From: Natrialbaceae archaeon AArc-T1-2 | GTDB lineage: Archaea; Halobacteriota; Halobacteria; Halobacteriales; Natrialbaceae | Assembly (NCBI RefSeq): GCF_030273315.1 | Contig: NZ_CP127174.1 | Coordinates: 1,922,001-1,986,000 of the forward strand | Direction: 5' to 3' | Length of the DNA stretch: 64,000 bases | In this document: positions 60,582 to 64,000 of the stretch, one piece after another | How positions within the stretch are numbered: the first letter of the stretch is position 1 | How the letters are laid out: every line of letters starts with the position of its first letter | Position numbers and translations under genes: made by a program | Notes under the pieces: generated by a model | What the model saw: the letters and a program-made list of their open reading frames with translations, nothing else | Databases searched by the model: none | Told to the model about the DNA's origin: nothing

Positions 60582-62776
60582 CCCGACAACGAAAGACCGA
60601 CGAGCGATCGAGCGACGAGACGGTTCGGGACCGAGTGACGAGCGAGCGGATCTCCGAGGAGGCCAGCGGGCACCTGGACCGGGTGTCGAACAGGACCGCC
60701 GCGGTTCACCGTGCGGTCGGAAATCAACACGTCCGACGGCTCCACTCCGAGCTAGAGACTGAATGGAAGGTGAGTCAAGAGTCGACGTGGCCCTCACAGC
60801 GGGCGAGCAATGCGGTGATTGATGACGACCCCGAACGGCCGACGGAGCGGTCACTACACGCGCGCGAAACGCATTTCCAGCCGAAACTGGACATGTGTTT
60901 ACCAAACGACCCTGCGGAGAAAGAGGCCGAGAGAGTCGCTGAGCGGGTGGTGGAGATGGAACGTTCGGGCGAGTCCCAGACGAAAGACCCCCGGACAGCG
61001 GGCCAGAAGTCGGGTGCTGGCGCGACGCTCTCGGAATCTGCCGACAGACCAGCGGGTGGCCGCGAGGTGTTCGGGGCGACCGAGGCGACAGTTCGACGCG
61101 GCGTTCGGGGGGGCGGAAAGCCGTTGCCGACACAGCTCCGGGCGCGTTTCGAAGCCCGTTTCGGAGCGGACTTCTCCGACGTAAATGTCCATACGAACGC
61201 TGTTGCAAACGAGGCGGCCAGAGCAATCGGCGCCGAAGCGTATACGCTGGGTTCGGATATCGCGTTCGGGACCGGGAAATACAGGCCCAGTTTGACCTCT
61301 GGCAAGAAGCTGTTGGCTCACGAACTCACCCATGTCGTACAACAGAACGGCAGCGACGTCAACCGCCGTTTGGTTGCAGATACCCTGCACCGGCAGGTCT
61401 CCTCGAGCTCGTCTGGGTGGGTGGTCGTCGACGAATCGATCGGAGAACGGTACCCAGTCACCACACACGGGAACATCGTCAGTGTCAGTCTCCCGGATAC
61501 CACTATCGGCGTCCACAGTCTGGGTGCCCTGGAACGAGAACTGGAGTTGCACGAGCACTCGTATTCCCTGCAGCGACCGGAGGCTGATCAAGCAGGTGAC
61601 CTTGACGACCGGTCAGGTGACGAAGACACAGACGAACGGACGAGCCAGGAGGAACAACCGGATCGCAGCGCGGAACCGGTCGAAGAAGAGACAGTCCACG
61701 TGCTCGAACCCGACGGCACACACAGGGAAGTCCCAATCCGCCAGGCCCGGATCGTGTCCCGACGGATCAAGTGGGAAATCCGGGAAAATAACTACGCCGC
61801 TCTCAGGACTGCGTTCGGCCTCTACGAAGCGCTGGAAGACCAGGCCGGATTCGTCCAGTTCATCTCGGCATCCCGGGGCGGGGCCGAAGCTCCCGACATG
61901 GAGAAAGGCGAATGGGCGCTGGAGCGATTCGAAATGGCGATGGAATCCGCCGCGATCACCGAAAGCCACGGTGTCAAATCGATCAATTTGCAGAACGCCA
62001 AACGCCTGTACGAAAACGCCGAAGGCCCGGCCCAGGAGATCCACGACCAGATTTACGAGTATCGAGACAACGTGATAGGTGGCGCGGAATCCGTGGCGGA
62101 CGACGCGAGGATGGTTCGAGACGTCAGTTTCACCGTCAACGCCGCTCTCGCGACCGGTGGGGTCGGTGCGGCCGGGAACGCGGCCGGATGGAGCGCCACA
62201 CAGATCGCGGTCGCACAGGCAGGGACTGCGGGTACCTTTGCCGCGGTCAGCGAGGGTTTCGAGTACTCCGACGAACTGGTTGCGAACCCCTCAAAAGAGT
62301 TCAATTGGAGGGAACTGTCTGGTAGAGCGCTGAGAGAGTTTTTCATCGCTGCCATCACGGAACTCGCTGCCGGGAAGGTCAGGGACACGCTACGTGCCAC
62401 ATTCTTCGACTCGGCCGATTTCGGGGCCTTCCACGACTCGATGATCGACGTGGCCAGTTCTGTCGACAAGTCCATCGGAAATCTGCACGTCGAGTTCGTC
62501 AGAAGACAACTCGTCGAAATGTTCGCCGATCTGGGCGAAGACCTGATCGAACAGAGCCTCGAAGGATTGATCGATGGCGTAGTGGAGGCAGTCACCGCCG
62601 AAGGACAGATGATAAGCGTAAACGACGGACTCGAGGCGTTTGCCGAACAGTTCAAGAACTGGAACCCTTTCCGGGCTCTCGTCGAACAGCGAATCATAGC
62701 GTCCTTTGAGCTCCTTGGATTCGACTTGGAACTGGAAGACGAAGGTGTGGATGTCGTCGATCTACTCGACGTGTGA
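60578..62776 (+). CDS. DUF4157 (eCIS core) protein with uncharacterised C-terminal domain
   Basis: A 732-residue protein, the probable cargo or effector of the system. Residues 180-260 form a DUF4157/eCIS-core domain: LRARFEARFGADFSDVNVHT, then AHELTHVVQQ with the HExxH motif at 248-252. An acidic linker (about 345-375) leads to a C-terminal region (380-732) that I cannot match. It includes a Gly/Ala-rich hydrophobic patch (about 515-560) and amphipathic helices. DUF4157 proteins are the hallmark associates of eCIS and often carry toxins. The start overlaps the ATPase stop. Confidence 0.9.
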   Translation: MTRQRKTDERSSDETVRDRVTSERISEEASGHLDRVSNRTAAVHRAVGNQHVRRLHSELETEWKVSQESTWPSQRASNAVIDDDPERPTERSLHARETHFQPKLDMCLPNDPAEKEAERVAERVVEMERSGESQTKDPRTAGQKSGAGATLSESADRPAGGREVFGATEATVRRGVRGGGKPLPTQLRARFEARFGADFSDVNVHTNAVANEAARAIGAEAYTLGSDIAFGTGKYRPSLTSGKKLLAHELTHVVQQNGSDVNRRLVADTLHRQVSSSSSGWVVVDESIGERYPVTTHGNIVSVSLPDTTIGVHSLGALERELELHEHSYSLQRPEADQAGDLDDRSGDEDTDERTSQEEQPDRSAEPVEEETVHVLEPDGTHREVPIRQARIVSRRIKWEIRENNYAALRTAFGLYEALEDQAGFVQFISASRGGAEAPDMEKGEWALERFEMAMESAAITESHGVKSINLQNAKRLYENAEGPAQEIHDQIYEYRDNVIGGAESVADDARMVRDVSFTVNAALATGGVGAAGNAAGWSATQIAVAQAGTAGTFAAVSEGFEYSDELVANPSKEFNWRELSGRALREFFIAAITELAAGKVRDTLRATFFDSADFGAFHDSMIDVASSVDKSIGNLHVEFVRRQLVEMFADLGEDLIEQSLEGLIDGVVEAVTAEGQMISVNDGLEAFAEQFKNWNPFRALVEQRIIASFELLGFDLELEDEGVDVVDLLDV

Positions 62777-62874
62777 TCGCCTCCACCCGGCTTCGTTACC
62801 GAGTCGCCGATCGATCCGGTCGCTCCAGGGGAACTCGGCGGTGTACGACACCCACACGTTCGTGCAGTCTCCAG

Positions 62875-63663
62875 TCACCCCAGCCGATCGGCCAGTTCCT
62901 GCGAGAGCGCGTCGGAGGTCGTCACGTCGCCGTCGGTGCGCTCGATCAGTCCCACGTCCTCGAGCACGCGGAGGGTAAATTCGATCTTGTCCACGCTCCT
63001 CTCGGGGGATAGCTCCCCCGTGAGCACCTCAGCGTCGTCGGGAACCGGTTCGGTCTCGACAACGTACGCCAGCACGTCGACGTGTCGGTCCCTGTGACTA
63101 TCGTAGATCTGCCGTCCTTCGCGCTCGCCGAACTCGTCGAGCAGTTCATACAGGAGAGACTCGCGCTTCGGTTCGGGTTCCTCCGGTTCCTCTGGCTCGG
63201 GTTCTGTCGGCTCCTCCGGTTCAGTCACATCGGTCGCTCCAGAACCGTCGACAGATCGGCGGTTCAAGAGGTAGACGACTCCAGGAATGATCGCGATTCC
63301 CCAGAACATGGACGGAAAGATGTAGAGCCATCTGCTCTCGGGCCAGCCCGTCTGCTCTGCCAGCTGCTTGCTGTCGATGTACAGAGCGATCGGGAGCAAC
63401 GGCCAGGAGACGAGGAATATCAACAGTAACGTGCCCCGACCGAGAGCATCAATCCAGAGATGAGCGACCAGAACGATCCAGCCGGCGGTAGCGAGGATCG
63501 CCGCGGCGTGCCAGCCGGCGGAAGGCACCTCATTGTTACCCTCGCGCCCGCCATCGGTCGCTACGATAGCCGAGGAGTCGCGACTATCCGACCTCGAACG
63601 ACACACCCTGCAGACGCCGTTATCCGATTCCACCTCCACACCGCAGTTCAGACAATGTTTCAT
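62875..63663 (-). CDS. zinc-ribbon membrane protein with C-terminal winged-helix-like domain
   Basis: A 262-residue protein. The N-terminus MKHCLNCGVEVESDNGVCRVCR is a zinc ribbon with four cysteines. Three hydrophobic segments (about 51-70, 76-95 and 110-135) follow, then a Glu/Pro repeat linker and a C-terminal domain (about 165-262) rich in DEFGEREGRQIYDSHRDRHVDV and RVLEDVGLIERTDGDVTTS, suggestive of a winged helix. It is convergent with the eCIS operon, with 98 bp between the two stop codons. Function unknown; an island regulator or bystander is possible. Confidence 0.7.
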   Translation of the reverse strand: MKHCLNCGVEVESDNGVCRVCRSRSDSRDSSAIVATDGGREGNNEVPSAGWHAAAILATAGWIVLVAHLWIDALGRGTLLLIFLVSWPLLPIALYIDSKQLAEQTGWPESRWLYIFPSMFWGIAIIPGVVYLLNRRSVDGSGATDVTEPEEPTEPEPEEPEEPEPKRESLLYELLDEFGEREGRQIYDSHRDRHVDVLAYVVETEPVPDDAEVLTGELSPERSVDKIEFTLRVLEDVGLIERTDGDVTTSDALSQELADRLG

Positions 63664-63683
63664 TACAGACCATTCTCACTTTC

Positions 63684-63693
63684 TATATAAATA
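63684..63693 (-). promoter_or_regulatory. TATA box of the zinc-ribbon membrane protein gene
   Basis: TATATAAATA on the plus strand reads TATTTATATA on the minus strand. It lies 21-30 bases before the ATG at 63663, the spacing expected for a leaderless mRNA. Confidence 0.65.
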
Positions 63694-64000
63694 AGTTGGT
63701 TTGATTAGTGTTCGTTGGCCGAATCGCCACCGGGGTCGGCTTCACGTCTGTGATTCGATGGCCGGTTTGCGAGGATCCTTCCTGATGCGTATTCTGGGGT
63801 TGTGAATTGTCTGAACGAAAAGTATTATAATAGGAGAATGTGAACAATGGACAGACCATTGAACAGTAAGCCGCTTCGACTGTTCCCGGCAAGTCGCGGG
63901 GTATTTGAATGAGCGATCCGTCACGGGTCGACGGAGTCCCCCGGTTCGCCAGAGACGTCACAATCAGTTCGACCCGATCAGACCATACACCGCAGGGTCA
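63694..64000. other. right-edge region, low GC, no complete gene
   Basis: About 300 bases of lower-GC DNA with AT-rich stretches (for example AGTATTATAATAGG near 63821). The only rightward frame open to the edge starts at ATG 63909. No repeat, tRNA or attachment site can be recognised. Confidence 0.5.
63909..64000 (+). CDS. possible 5' end of a gene running off the window
   Basis: The ATG at 63909 begins MSDPSRVDGVPRFARDV and stays open for 30 codons to the last base. An AT-rich element about 75-90 bases upstream could serve as promoter. The length is too short for a family assignment, and a chance open frame is possible at this GC. Confidence 0.25.
   Translation, partial: MSDPSRVDGVPRFARDVTISSTRSDHTPQG

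Noticed and set aside
54970-62776. Provirus with a myovirus tail
   Set aside because: No capsid, portal, terminase, integrase or attachment site is visible, while the AAA+ ATPase and DUF4157 protein are eCIS marks. It remains possible only if such genes lie beyond the right edge.

Overview
This window is chromosomal DNA from a haloarchaeon (class Halobacteria). It has high GC, strongly acidic proteins, archaeal TATA boxes in front of many leaderless starts, and archaeal or haloarchaeal marker genes: TFB, Hjc, NreA, PurS, an archaeal AspS, a bacterio-opsin-activator type HTH regulator, a HalOD1 protein and the RnhA operon protein. I cannot name the genus. I see no rRNA, tRNA, CRISPR array, complete insertion sequence or replication origin.

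About 1-53,300 is ordinary core chromosome, densely packed with short operons. In order it holds: an MFS transporter (cut by the left edge), an MgtC/DUF4010 membrane protein, a DNA methylase, a TrkA-type protein and an ornithine cyclodeaminase family enzyme; the purS-purQ pair; a PD-(D/E)XK-like protein next to Hjc; a CPBP protease; AhcY and an MtaD-like deaminase flanking a repeat-bearing secreted protein; an XPD-like helicase; a MacB-type ABC exporter; a DapA-family lyase; a TusA-DsrE sulfur relay pair; a sugar nucleotidyltransferase; small HTH regulators; a Rieske protein; RNase Z; an HTTM-DCC fusion with a membrane partner; a DUF460 protein; a prepilin peptidase; NreA; TFB; RNase HI with its operon protein; PadR; pyrophosphatase; Sir2; a collapsed vapBC locus; AspS; an AglF-like enzyme; DUF371; and a CDF metal transporter.

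About 53,300-64,000 is accessory in character: gene-poor stretches, lower GC and repeats. It carries a compact, translationally coupled operon at 54,970-62,776: contractile tail sheath, tail tube, a tail-assembly-type protein, a DUF6760-type 51-residue protein, a second tube protein, an Afp15/Pvc15-like AAA+ ATPase, and a 732-residue DUF4157 (eCIS core) protein with an HExxH motif and an unrecognised C-terminal half. No capsid, portal, terminase or integrase is visible. This is the signature of an archaeal extracellular contractile injection system (eCIS), and it is the most interesting system here. Baseplate, spike, tape-measure, fibre and tail-terminator genes are not in the window, so they lie beyond the right edge, lie elsewhere, or are absent.

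A family of short elements ending in ATACTGTCGG-like inverted repeats recurs at 27,124, 27,666, 36,649 and 54,551. The copies at 36,649 and 54,551 also share interior sequence when one is reversed. Three intergenic palindromes (6,654, 27,124 and 36,649) lie between convergent genes.
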